A stretch of DNA of 64,000 bases from Terriglobus albidus (GCF_025685425.1 NZ_JAGTAS010000025.1:23670-87669), one strand, 5' to 3'. Shown: positions 51,972 through 59,832, numbered from the stretch's first letter. Numbers and translations: made by a program. Notes: a model not told the origin generated them from the letters alone.

Positions 51972-52550
51972 TTGTCAGTCGATCCTTCATCCTTGTCATT
52001 GCTTCCGCGGTTCTCTGCTCGTTTGGTATTCCGTAACTGGACCATGAACGATACAGCGCTCGCTGAATCCTTATGGTGCGATCCCGAAGTTACTCATTTC
52101 TTCGGGGGCGCTATGACCTCAACACAGGCGCGTGAACGGCTCCATGCAGAATGCCAACGCCAGGATCTGCTTGGGATGCAGTACTGGCCGATGTTCCTAC
52201 GAGAGACGGGCGAGTTTGCAGGGTGTGCTGGACTGCGCCCATGGTCGATGGATTCCAAAACAATTGAGGTAGGCGTTCATCTCATCCGGTCCGCCTGGGG
52301 ATTGCGCTTGGGTGAAGAGGCCTTGCGGGCGGTGCTCACTCATGGATTCGATGCGCTCAGCCTTCCAGTAATCGTCGCAGGACATGGGATCGCACACGAC
52401 AACTCGCGGAGGTTGCTTCAGCGCGTGGGTTTCAAGTACACGCACAACATCCTATGGGGCCCGAAAGAGATCGAGGTATGCATGTGGGCGATCACTGCGG
52501 AGACGTGGAATGTGACAGGAAAGCATCCGACTAGAGCATTTTCCCTGTAG
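51972..52550 (+). CDS. GNAT-family N-acetyltransferase
   Basis: 192 residues from a TTG start at 51972. RLVFRNWTMNDTALAESLWCDPEV is the RimJ/RimL-type N-terminal motif. GEFAGCAGLRPW, IEVGVHLIRSAWGLRLGEEALRAVLTHGF (acetyl-CoA pyrophosphate loop around AWGLRLG), VAGHGIAHDNSRRLLQRVGFKYTH (conserved N-S-RRLLQRVGF) complete the fold. Predicted to acetylate a small molecule or protein N-terminus. The last seven residues (PTRAFSL) and the stop are encoded by the RepA element inserted at 52532, so the native C-terminus has been replaced. Confidence 0.9.
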   Translation: MSVDPSSLSLLPRFSARLVFRNWTMNDTALAESLWCDPEVTHFFGGAMTSTQARERLHAECQRQDLLGMQYWPMFLRETGEFAGCAGLRPWSMDSKTIEVGVHLIRSAWGLRLGEEALRAVLTHGFDALSLPVIVAGHGIAHDNSRRLLQRVGFKYTHNILWGPKEIEVCMWAITAETWNVTGKHPTRAFSL

Positions 52551-52647
52551 GTGTAGCCCAGAGCATCCTCATCTATGGGCGTTTTCCGCGATGAAAACGC
52601 CACTGCACGCCCCTTCCGGGATACCCAGCAACAGGGAAAATGCTCTA
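52532..52647. repeat. RepA MITE copy inserted in the end of the acetyltransferase gene
   Basis: Full-length and one of the best preserved copies: TAGAGCATTTTCCCTGTAGG / CAACAGGGAAAATGCTCTA. Supplies the stop codon of the upstream gene. Confidence 0.92.
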
Positions 52648-52666
52648 GCCGCCAATAAGGAGCGCC

Positions 52667-52774
52667 ATGGGCTTCATCGAAGGTGAGGGGCGGCATCAAA
52701 CGAGGCTCTTCCCCGTCGTGCCGAGTTTCGTAACGAGCTCGACCACGCCCTTCACACCGCACACCGACTGTTGA
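52667..52774 (+). pseudogene. Transposase N-terminal remnant (IS5/IS1182-like)
   Basis: AAGGAG precedes an ATG encoding MGFIEGEGRHQTRLFPVV, closely resembling the opening of IS1182-type transposases (GEGR.Q..LFP..LDD). The frame then enters unrelated sequence and stops at 52774. Downstream, to 52919, a GTTCGCGGCGACGGTAA unit is repeated twice in tandem (52844-52877) and no other gene is seen. Confidence 0.5.
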
Positions 52775-52919
52775 CAGCAGCATTGGGGCCGCGTATAAGA
52801 GCGTCGCCGCAAAAAGGCGGCGCGCCGCACCATAGGTTCGCGGCGACGGTAAGTTCGCGGCGACGGTAAATTCCCGGGCCGGCTACGGGAGTATCTCGCA
52901 CTAAGAGGGAGAGACCGCG

Positions 52920-53375
52920 ATGAATCGGAAAATCACGTTTACATTTTTGGTGGTGTGTTGCCTGGCGGTGGCCATCACAGTGGTCGCGCAGGGTGGCGGC
53001 GACACGTCCGCCAAGATCGAGCAACTCGAAAAAGACATGCACCACGCGCAAATGAACAGCGATGTCGCATGGTATCAACAGCACCTGGCCGACGGCTATG
53101 TCGAGGGGCATAGCTGGGGTGACTGGGCGACCAGAGCCGAGGCCATCAAGCAAGCACAGGATAAGTCCATCAAGTTCACCAAGGGCGATATCAGCGATGT
53201 GAAGGTAGCGGCCTTCGGACCCAACACCGCGGTCGCACACTATAAGCTCACCTATGATGCCACCTTCAACGGTACGCGCCGGGCTCGCACGGTAATTTGC
53301 AGCGACACATGGATCAACCAGTCCGGCGCCTGGAAGCTCGCTTCCAACCACTGCTCGCATGTTGAGGGAACCTAG
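52920..53375 (+). CDS. Secreted NTF2-like / DUF4440-type protein
   Basis: 151 residues with a signal peptide (MNRKITFTFLVVCCLAVAIT). The mature domain reads IEQLEKDMHHAQMNSDVAWYQQHLADGYVEGHSWGDW, ATRAEAIKQAQD, AVAHYKLTYDATFNGTRRARTVICSDTWINQSGAWKLASNHCSHV, a SnoaL/DUF4440 cone-shaped fold. Two Cys in the last strands may pair. Such small exported domains bind small ligands or serve as isomerases; no catalytic residues are evident. Good Shine-Dalgarno GGGAGAG. Confidence 0.85.
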   Translation: MNRKITFTFLVVCCLAVAITVVAQGGGDTSAKIEQLEKDMHHAQMNSDVAWYQQHLADGYVEGHSWGDWATRAEAIKQAQDKSIKFTKGDISDVKVAAFGPNTAVAHYKLTYDATFNGTRRARTVICSDTWINQSGAWKLASNHCSHVEGT

Positions 53376-53399
53376 AACGACATTGGTAGAGAAAATCAA

Positions 53400-53634
53400 G
53401 CACTGAAGGCGCGACCTATACCAGCCTGGGGCAACGCCCCAGGTTTGGCACCCACAAGATGTCAAAGGGCTGAAGGCCCGCCCCATATTAAGAGCCTTCA
53501 TTCCGACCGTATCGTTTAGATAGAGCATACGAACGGTTTCACGAACCGTTTCGTTTGTGACGATTGGGAACTATAGATCGGGCCTTCAGCCCTCTTACCG
53601 TTTCTTTATCTCCCTACCTGGGGCGTTGCCCCAG
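53400..53634. repeat. RepC composite, left part of the copy split by IS110
   Basis: Two RepC modules: CACTGAAGGCGCG, CCTGGGGCAACGCCCCAGG, CGTATCGTTTAGATAGAGCA, AACGGTTTCACGAACCGTTT, and GGGCCTTCAGCCC up to CCTGGGGCGTTGCCCCAG at the IS edge. The missing end resumes at 54947. Confidence 0.85.
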
Positions 53635-53698
53635 ATTCTCTCTCGCGTTGCAAGTTTTTTTCTCTTTGAGGGGTGTCCCGAGGGGAACTTTCTCTTTT

Positions 53699-54715
53699 TT
53701 AGATTGTTTGGATTTGCGGGAAGAGCTTTTGGCCATCGTATGGAGTTGCCGATTTGAGAACGCCGTAGATGGCGTGAAGTAGCTTTCTTGCAACAGCGAT
53801 AAGGGCCTGCATTTTGGCCTTATGGCGATGGACTAGGGTTCGATAGAAGGCTTTGATGTGGGGGTCGTGCTGGATGGCGACCAGGGCAGGCATGTAGAGG
53901 ACGCGCCGGAGTGCGCGGTTGCCGGCGCGGCTGATCCTTGAAGGTCTATGGACCGAAGAGCCGGAGATGTGATGGGCAGGATCAAGCCCGCTGTGAGCGA
54001 CCCACTGCCGCACGGACAGTTCCGGCGATAGTACGACCAGTTCGCCCAGGATCTGCAAGGCGCTGACCCTGGCGATACCGGGGATGCTGATGAGCAGCTC
54101 GTAGTGCTGCTTGAGCACCGCGTCGGCACGCACCAGCGCGAGGGCTTCGCGGCGAAGGACGTGGATGCGGCACTCCAGCGACTCCAGTGCGTTCTGGAGA
54201 TCTTCGACGATACAGGCAGGAGTGATGTCAGACACCTTGGCGGCGTGCAGGCGGTTCTTGGTACGGGTAAGCTCGGCCGTGAGGGTATCGATATGCCGGC
54301 TCAGAGAGCGCAACTGCAACTGGCTGCGACTGGGCGCACGCCAGCCAGTAAACTCCATACGCCGGCTGTAAGCGGCAAGTGTTCGCGCATCGACTGGATC
54401 CGTTTTGGACCGGGACAGCGTCTGACCGAAGCGATGAGCCACTTTAGGGTTCAGGACCTGGACTTCGATTCCTTCAGCAGCATCCAGCGCCAAGGCCAGG
54501 TCTAACGAGTAAACCCCTGTCGCCTCCAGCGATACACGGGCCTGGCCCCGCTGGCCAAGCCATGCGATCAGGGTCTTGTGACCGCTCCCGTTGTTGGGGA
54601 ACTCACGTTCCACCACAGCTTGATCCGGTTGCTCCACAGCCACCGCAAGAGTGGCTGCACTGACGTCGATACCGCAGAAAATTACCTCTGTAGCAGATTT
54701 GGATAGTTGGCTCAT
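53699..54715 (-). CDS. IS110-family transposase (DEDD recombinase)
   Basis: Start at 54715 (MSQLSKSATEVIFCGIDVSA) with GGAGAGGG upstream; 338 residues. The N-terminal RuvC-like domain has the first Asp in FCGIDVSAATLAVAV and later acidic residues (VSLEATGVYSLDLALAL, SKTDPVDARTLAAY). A central coiled region follows (SRHIDTLTAELTRTKNRL). The C-terminal Tnp domain has ISIPGIARVSALQILGEL, HSGLDPAHHISGSSVHRPSRISRAGNRALRRVLYMPAL with the Ser-rich catalytic stretch, and IKAFYRTLVHRHKAKMQALIAVARKLLHAIYGVL. The long non-coding end lies upstream of the gene, which marks the IS110 rather than the IS1111 group. Appears intact. Confidence 0.95.
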   Translation of the reverse strand: MSQLSKSATEVIFCGIDVSAATLAVAVEQPDQAVVEREFPNNGSGHKTLIAWLGQRGQARVSLEATGVYSLDLALALDAAEGIEVQVLNPKVAHRFGQTLSRSKTDPVDARTLAAYSRRMEFTGWRAPSRSQLQLRSLSRHIDTLTAELTRTKNRLHAAKVSDITPACIVEDLQNALESLECRIHVLRREALALVRADAVLKQHYELLISIPGIARVSALQILGELVVLSPELSVRQWVAHSGLDPAHHISGSSVHRPSRISRAGNRALRRVLYMPALVAIQHDPHIKAFYRTLVHRHKAKMQALIAVARKLLHAIYGVLKSATPYDGQKLFPQIQTI

Positions 54716-54783
54716 CGACCCTCTCCGTTTTACGATGTGGTCTCGGCTTCCGTCCCTGTCCGCGGACACGGACTTACTCTTCT

Positions 54784-54925
54784 CGCCAACCTTGAACATG
54801 CAGGCTCAATGGCCTTCGATTCTCCACGGCGTCAAAAGAGAGGGACGGGGGCCGATCTGGACCGCAGGCTCAATGGCCTTGGCTGGTATACGGCCTCTCC
54901 GCCGAAACGTAATCCAATCCTTACG
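54784..54925 (-). ncRNA. Candidate IS110 bridge RNA
   Basis: Transcribed in the transposase direction. 5' hairpin CGTAA-GGATTGGA-TTACG (54925-54908). Target loop: stem GGCCG/CGGCC (54895-54891 / 54854-54850), left guide TATACCAGCC (54890-54881) identical to the occupied target, scaffold hairpin AGGC-CATTGA-GCCT, right guide TCCAG pairing with target CTGG. Donor loop: stem CGCC/GGCG (54831-54828 / 54787-54784), left guide GAGAATC (54824-54818) identical to the element's right end, the same scaffold hairpin, right guide CAAG pairing with donor CTTG. A TGTCCGCGGACA palindrome lies downstream (54757-54768). Exact RNA ends are unknown. Confidence 0.78.
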
Positions 54926-54946
54926 TCTCTCGATGAAACATACAAG

Positions 54947-54990
54947 GCTGGTATAGGTCGCGCCTTCAGCGCTCAACACATCTTTCTGGC
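54947..54990. repeat. RepC composite, right part of the copy split by IS110
   Basis: GCTGGTATAGGTCGCGCCTT followed by CAGCGCTCAA, completing the RepC module interrupted at 53634. Confidence 0.85.
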
Positions 54991-55064
54991 TCAATAAGAA
55001 TGAGCTTTAGCTGGGCCATATCGCACACTTCCGATAACGATCCTGGTATTTCTTCCGTGGACCA

Positions 55065-57395
55065 TTACCGGTGGGCAGCCGGCGCTGATGTTGTGTGCTT
55101 GGGGAACGACTTTGCTAAGTAAGCAGCGATCTGATCGAACTCTGCGTCGCTGGCCACAGCGCCACGACCAGCCATGACCTGAACCAGATCGTTCCACTCC
55201 TGCGGATCGAGGTGCTGCGTAGCTATCGTTGAGACGGAATGACAGCCGGAGCATACCCGAAGAGTCGTCTCTCGACCTGGCCCCATCGGAAAGAGAGCGA
55301 GATCAGATGCGCTTAGTTGTTTCATAAGCTGCGGTGTAGCCACCGTCGGCGGCGCCTTCACCGTCGGCGATGCCTGCGGCGCCCGTGGAGAAGACTGTGC
55401 GGTTCGAGATACCACCGCGCCATTCGCATCGGGCAGACTGTACACCACCAGGGAATCGCTCGCTAATTTAGCGCCGATGAGGCCGCCTCCGGTCGCGACA
55501 ACAGCGACATATTGCTTGCCATTGGCGGTGTAGGTAATCGGCGTCGCCTCCGCGGAGGCCGGCAGTTTGACTGTCCATATCTCTTTTCCGTTCCTTGCAT
55601 CGAATGCCCGGAAGCGGGAGTCATCGGTAGCACCAATGAAGACCAATCCGCTGGCCGTGACGATAGCTCCGCCAAGGCCCGGCCTGCCGGTATTCCGCTT
55701 CCCTTCGGGCAAGCTATCGGTAACTCCCAGTGTCGAGCGCCACGCTATCTTTCCGGTGTTGACGTCGACAGCCACCAACTCTCCCCAGGGTGTGGGACCG
55801 CAGGGTAGGTGGTTGGTGGGATTCCAGAAGCGCACCACGCCCGCGAGCGGCCCCGAGTTGATATAGCTGCCATCAGCGTTGCGTATCACACGCACCGGTT
55901 GCGCAAGATTGTTCACATTGGCGATGAAGAGGCCCAGCTTAGGATCGAAGGCTCCGCCATAATAGTTCACGCCGCCCTGTGTCCCGGGCAAAACAACGGT
56001 ATAGCGATCTAATGCAGGGGGAGTATAGAGATCGCCGAGGAGCATATTGTTGTCGTCGACATATCGTTCGCACCACGCCTGATGCTCAGGGGTGTCCTTG
56101 TAGAGATTCGATCGGCTTAGGGTCGTTTGCGAAAGCGGTTCAGGAAGCACCGGGAACGGTTGTGTTGGAGAGGTCTTTTCTCCAGGAACATTGCTTGCAG
56201 GAACGGGTCGCTCCACAACGCCATAGATCGGCTTGCCCGTAACGCGATCGAGAATAAACATCAATCCATTTTTATTAACAGTGGCTACCGCGGGGATGAT
56301 TTTGCCGCCGTGCTTTACATCAAACAGAGTCGGTGGCGACTGAGTGTCGATATCCCAGATGTCGTGATGAACCACCTGGAAATACCACAGCAGCTTGCCG
56401 GTATTGACATCGACGGCAACGAGAGAAGTACCGAACAGATTGTCCCCCGGCCGATCCACACCAACACGATCGTTATTGGGCGCTCCGAACGGCATATATA
56501 GAATGCCTCGTGCCTCGTCGATCGTCATGTGACCCCAGACGTTGACGCCCGACCGATCCTTCCAGGAATCGCCGGCCCAGCTTTCATGTCCCAACTCTCC
56601 CGGCCGCGGAACGGAGTGAAACGTCCATACCAGTTTGCCCGTATGTGCATCCCATGCGCGAGTGTCGCCGGCGGGACCAACGCCACCGAGCGCTCCTCCC
56701 GGCCCCTCTCCGGGTCCCGCACCCGTAATGACCAGTCCCTTATAAATGACCGGAGGAGAGGGCAAGATATAGCTCTTATCCATGCCGGTCGTCATCACTT
56801 CGGGGGTCTTGAGATTCACCATCCCGTTGGTACCGAATTCGGAGTTGAGCTGTCCCGTTACCGCGCTGATCGAATACATGCGTCCAAGACGAGTGCCGAA
56901 GATGATGGAAGGCCCGGAGGTTGCATCGCCCGGCCAATAGGCGCAGCCGCGCATCGAAGCGTTGTCACCGTCGGGAATCTCAAACACCCACTTCTCCGCG
57001 CCCGTTGCCGAATCCAAAGCAACGATTCGACTGTAAGGAGTGACGACATACATCGTCGTACCGATCACAAGGGGCTGGTCTTCCGACTGATGGAAGCTCG
57101 ATGAAGTTGTCGAACCAGGTTGCGTCGCGCCGGTGCCTGGTGCCGGCTTCATGTGATAGACCCATGCAACCGTCAATTGGTTCACATTCTCCGGGGTGAT
57201 CTGTGTCAGCGGGGAATAACGTGCCCCCGTCGAATCACGACCGACCATCGGCCAATCACCCGGGGCAATCAGGGATGCAGATTTCGTTTCAGGAGAGCTC
57301 TGACTACCTTCACTTACGGCAAAGTGTGACACAAATAACAACATGGACAGAAGGCTGAGTGACCCGCCCCTACTAAATCCTGATTTGAATTGCAT
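55065..57395 (-). CDS. PQQ-dependent dehydrogenase with C-terminal cytochrome c domain
   Basis: From ATG 57395 the protein has 776 residues, with a signal peptide (FSRGGSLSLLSMLLFVSHFA). An eight-bladed quinoprotein propeller follows: GDWPMVGRDSTGARYSPLTQITPENVNQL, IVALDSATGAEKWVFEIPDG, TGKLVWTFHSVPRPGELGHE, FVALDVNTG-type blades and GTQGGVNYYGGAFDPKLGL. Near the C-terminus LRVCSGCHSV binds one heme c, with a distal Met in VQVMAGRG. It would oxidise an aldose or alcohol in the periplasm and pass electrons via heme to the respiratory chain. PQQ synthesis genes are not in this window. Downstream of an SDR gene on the same strand, 77 bp apart. Confidence 0.9.
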   Translation of the reverse strand: MQFKSGFSRGGSLSLLSMLLFVSHFAVSEGSQSSPETKSASLIAPGDWPMVGRDSTGARYSPLTQITPENVNQLTVAWVYHMKPAPGTGATQPGSTTSSSFHQSEDQPLVIGTTMYVVTPYSRIVALDSATGAEKWVFEIPDGDNASMRGCAYWPGDATSGPSIIFGTRLGRMYSISAVTGQLNSEFGTNGMVNLKTPEVMTTGMDKSYILPSPPVIYKGLVITGAGPGEGPGGALGGVGPAGDTRAWDAHTGKLVWTFHSVPRPGELGHESWAGDSWKDRSGVNVWGHMTIDEARGILYMPFGAPNNDRVGVDRPGDNLFGTSLVAVDVNTGKLLWYFQVVHHDIWDIDTQSPPTLFDVKHGGKIIPAVATVNKNGLMFILDRVTGKPIYGVVERPVPASNVPGEKTSPTQPFPVLPEPLSQTTLSRSNLYKDTPEHQAWCERYVDDNNMLLGDLYTPPALDRYTVVLPGTQGGVNYYGGAFDPKLGLFIANVNNLAQPVRVIRNADGSYINSGPLAGVVRFWNPTNHLPCGPTPWGELVAVDVNTGKIAWRSTLGVTDSLPEGKRNTGRPGLGGAIVTASGLVFIGATDDSRFRAFDARNGKEIWTVKLPASAEATPITYTANGKQYVAVVATGGGLIGAKLASDSLVVYSLPDANGAVVSRTAQSSPRAPQASPTVKAPPTVATPQLMKQLSASDLALFPMGPGRETTLRVCSGCHSVSTIATQHLDPQEWNDLVQVMAGRGAVASDAEFDQIAAYLAKSFPKHTTSAPAAHR

Positions 57396-57472
57396 CTTCC
57401 GCCGCCCTTCCCGGAGCAAACTCTACCTACGCACTAAATACTGACCTCGATCCCTGTTTTCGTTTCACTTCC

Positions 57473-58228
57473 TTATTTCGCGGTCCAGCCGCCATCGATA
57501 AGAATGTCCGTTCCGGTGATAAAGCCGGCATGTTCCGAGCACAGATAGCAGGCCAGCGCACCGATCTCCTCCACCTTGCCCCAGCGTCCGACCGGAAGGC
57601 TGGCCAGGAACTGCGCATTCGCCTCGGGGTTATTCATCACCGGCATGTTCATCTCGGTGCCGAACGGCCCAGGGCTGATGCCGTTAACGGTGATGCCTTC
57701 TGACGCGAGCTCGTGTGAAAGTGCACGCGTGAATCCAAGAAGCGCCGTCTTCGCCGACGAGTAGGCCGTACGTCCCGGCAGCGAAACATGACTCATGATG
57801 GAGGTCATATTCAGAATGCGCCCGAAGCCGGTGCCCTGCATCCCTGGCACAAACGCTCGGCTCATTAGAAAGGTGGAGATCAGACTGGAGTCGAGCACGC
57901 TGCGAAATTCCTCTAGGGTGAACTCGATCAACGGCTTACGGATGTTAGTTCCGGCATTGTTGATAAGGATTTGAGGAGCACCAAAGCGCTGCTGAACCTG
58001 CTCCTGCAGCCGGATCACATCACTCTCGCAGGTCACGTCTGCGGTGAACAACTCCGCAGTGCCGCCCTTCTCCTCAATGGCGGACTTGACGGACTTCAGA
58101 CGCTCGACATCGCGCGCCACCAGCGCAATCGCCGCACCTGCTTCCGCCAGAGCCAGCGACATCGCCTCTCCAAGGCCACGACTCGCGCCGGTGATCACTG
58201 CTGTTCTACCCGATAGATCGATGACCAT
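57473..58228 (-). CDS. Short-chain dehydrogenase/reductase (gluconate/keto-acid dehydrogenase-like)
   Basis: 251 residues, classical SDR: VITGASRGLGEAM, LVARD after beta-2, ILINNAGTNIRKP, catalytic Ser in NMTSIMSHV, YSSAKTALLG (Tyr-Lys), GISPGPFGTEMN and the end ITGTDILIDGGWTAK. The LINNAGTNIRKP and SPGPFGTEMN stretches resemble gluconate 5-dehydrogenase-like and sugar-acid dehydrogenases. Its promoter region carries the palindrome CTGTATACAG (58290), which recurs before the ThuA-MFS pair, suggesting joint regulation. The PQQ dehydrogenase gene follows on the same strand and may be co-transcribed. Confidence 0.9.
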   Translation of the reverse strand: MVIDLSGRTAVITGASRGLGEAMSLALAEAGAAIALVARDVERLKSVKSAIEEKGGTAELFTADVTCESDVIRLQEQVQQRFGAPQILINNAGTNIRKPLIEFTLEEFRSVLDSSLISTFLMSRAFVPGMQGTGFGRILNMTSIMSHVSLPGRTAYSSAKTALLGFTRALSHELASEGITVNGISPGPFGTEMNMPVMNNPEANAQFLASLPVGRWGKVEEIGALACYLCSEHAGFITGTDILIDGGWTAK

Positions 58229-58289
58229 CGTACCACCTGTTCTTCGAAGGTCCGGAACAGCTACATCGGACCGGCTGGAGATTCTGCAA

Positions 58290-58299
58290 CTGTATACAG
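58290..58299. promoter_or_regulatory. Palindromic operator CTGTATACAG, copy 1
   Basis: In GCAACTGTATACAGAGTT, 61 bp upstream of the SDR start. The TGTATACA core is GntR-like. Two further inverted repeats lie behind it: CCGTTG..CAACGG (58304-58323) and AACGGA-ACGG-TCCGTT (58341-58356). Confidence 0.6.
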
Positions 58300-58450
58300 A
58301 GTTCCGTTGTTTTGCGTCAACGGTTAGAGCAAATCTCCTAAACGGAACGGTCCGTTAACCAACCCGGGTGCCCCACCTCGGGGTTCCCAGCCAGCTTGGC
58401 TGGCTGGGGTGAAGCCTCACGGAGTTAGGGTGGGTACGACGCCATGGAAT

Positions 58451-58545
58451 TATAGGGCGGGCCTTCAGCCCTTTAACTTCCTGTGAGCACCGCAACCTGG
58501 GGCGCTGCCCCAGGCTGGTATAGATCGCGCCTTCAGCGCTTTAAC
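58451..58545. repeat. RepC copy
   Basis: GGGCGGGCCTTCAGCCC, CCTGGGGCGCTGCCCCAGG, CTGGTATAGATCGCGCC. Separates the two halves of the sugar-acid regulon. Before it (58369-58433) lies a short repeat also present at 46690. Confidence 0.82.
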
Positions 58546-58548
58546 TGC

Positions 58549-59832
58549 TTACAAAGAATTCGTTTCTGCCTGAGCGTCCAACATTTGTGCTGCGCTTCCC
58601 TGCCCCGGAGCAGACAACCTGCTCTCCGGGTCGAGCACGAGCCAGCAACTTGCAGAGACGCACGCCGCTCCTACCATCGTGTAGATCAGGGAGTTCCAAT
58701 TGCCACCGCTGCGCTGCAGCAGAAAACCTGCAAATACCGGCGCGGCAAAGCCGGCAAGGTTACCCAGCATATTCATCGTGGCAGCCACTGTAGCGGTATA
58801 TGGACCACCGATCTCCACGCACGCATTCCAGGAGATCGGCATGGTGATATCGCTGAAGAAGCTTGCAAAGCCGAGACAGATCATCGCCGGAATTACATCG
58901 GTGATGCGCGTAAACACAAACAGCAGCATTGCCGTAAACAAGAAGCCGCATAAGGCGACAATGCGGCGTGGTATGCGCAGCGGCAACATGCCGCTCAGCA
59001 GCGATCCCACTCCTCCGAACAGCAGCGGAATCACCGAGAGCGTAGCCGCACGCGCGACGGTCTGTCCTCGCGCTTCGCGCAGGTATGTGGGCAGCCAGGT
59101 GATGTAGAAATACCAGACGAACGAGAAACAAAAGTACTGCAGCGTCAGCAGCAGCACGCGGGTCGTGAGCAGCACCTTTAGCCAATTGTGCTGCCCAACA
59201 TGAATTGTCAGTGCCCGCTGCTGCAAAATGAGATCGGCCTCTGCCGCGTTCACGCTGCCATGCCGTAGCGGATCATCGCGAAACCATGCGGAAAACACGA
59301 CGCACCAAAGCACACCCATCAATGCGAAGAGTACGAATGCCCAGTGCCAGTTCACCAGAGTGATCAACGCCAGCGCCAATGGCGGCGTAACGGCACCGCC
59401 CCATCGAGTGAACGCCCACATCATGGACTGAGCCCTGATCCGCTCGCGGCGCGGCAACCAGACACTCAACATGCGCGTCAGGTTTGGAAAGCAGCCGGCC
59501 TCTCCAGCGCCAAAGAGAAACCGAATCACCCACATGCTGGCCACGTTCCATGCGACACCGGTTAAGGCGGTGAAGGCAGACCACGCGAGTACGATCTGCA
59601 GCAGAACGCGGCGGACGCCGATGCGGTCACCGAGCAGTCCCATCGGAAGCTCGAACAGCGCATACGACAGACCAAAGGCGCCGAAGATAAGGCCCATCTG
59701 TGCCTTGTTCAAATGAAGATCCCGAGCGATTGGCACAGCAGCCTGCGAGATAGCCACGCGCTGCACATACGAGAGCACCGCCAGCGAAATTGCCAGCGCC
59801 ACCACACCGTAGCGAGCTCGAGTCGGCTTCAT
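58549..59832 (-). CDS. MFS transporter, anion:cation symporter (hexuronate/galactonate) type
   Basis: From ATG 59832, 427 residues with twelve TM helices. MFS motifs: GLLGDRIGVRRVLL in the first cytoplasmic loop (GxLxDRxGxRR), RFLFGAGEAGCFPNLTRMLSVWLPRRERIRAQSMMWAFTRWGGAVTPPL (signature of the ACS family of sugar-acid carriers) and GGPYTATVAATMNMLGNLAGFAAPVF. The likely substrates are hexuronates, aldonates or related carboxylates imported with protons. It begins 8 bp after the ThuA-domain gene stop, so the two share a transcript controlled by the palindrome at 60728. Confidence 0.9.
   Translation of the reverse strand: MKPTRARYGVVALAISLAVLSYVQRVAISQAAVPIARDLHLNKAQMGLIFGAFGLSYALFELPMGLLGDRIGVRRVLLQIVLAWSAFTALTGVAWNVASMWVIRFLFGAGEAGCFPNLTRMLSVWLPRRERIRAQSMMWAFTRWGGAVTPPLALALITLVNWHWAFVLFALMGVLWCVVFSAWFRDDPLRHGSVNAAEADLILQQRALTIHVGQHNWLKVLLTTRVLLLTLQYFCFSFVWYFYITWLPTYLREARGQTVARAATLSVIPLLFGGVGSLLSGMLPLRIPRRIVALCGFLFTAMLLFVFTRITDVIPAMICLGFASFFSDITMPISWNACVEIGGPYTATVAATMNMLGNLAGFAAPVFAGFLLQRSGGNWNSLIYTMVGAACVSASCWLVLDPESRLSAPGQGSAAQMLDAQAETNSL

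Larger units (their letters stand above)
53635..54946 (-). mobile_element. IS110-family insertion sequence, complete, 1312 bp
   Basis: Ends fixed by comparison with intact RepC copies. Minus strand: TACCAGC-CT-TGTATGTTTC at the left end and GAGAGAAT-CT-GGGGCAACGC at the right; the uninterrupted repeat reads TACCAGC-CT-GGGGCAACGC. Hence a CT core dinucleotide at both junctions and no inverted terminal repeats, as expected for IS110. The element contains one transposase gene and a ~230-bp non-coding left end carrying a probable bridge RNA. Confidence 0.92.

Noticed and set aside
52752..53528. 258-codon minus-strand frame opposite the NTF2-like gene
   Set aside because: No signal or domain; the plus-strand gene has a signal peptide, ribosome site and family motifs.
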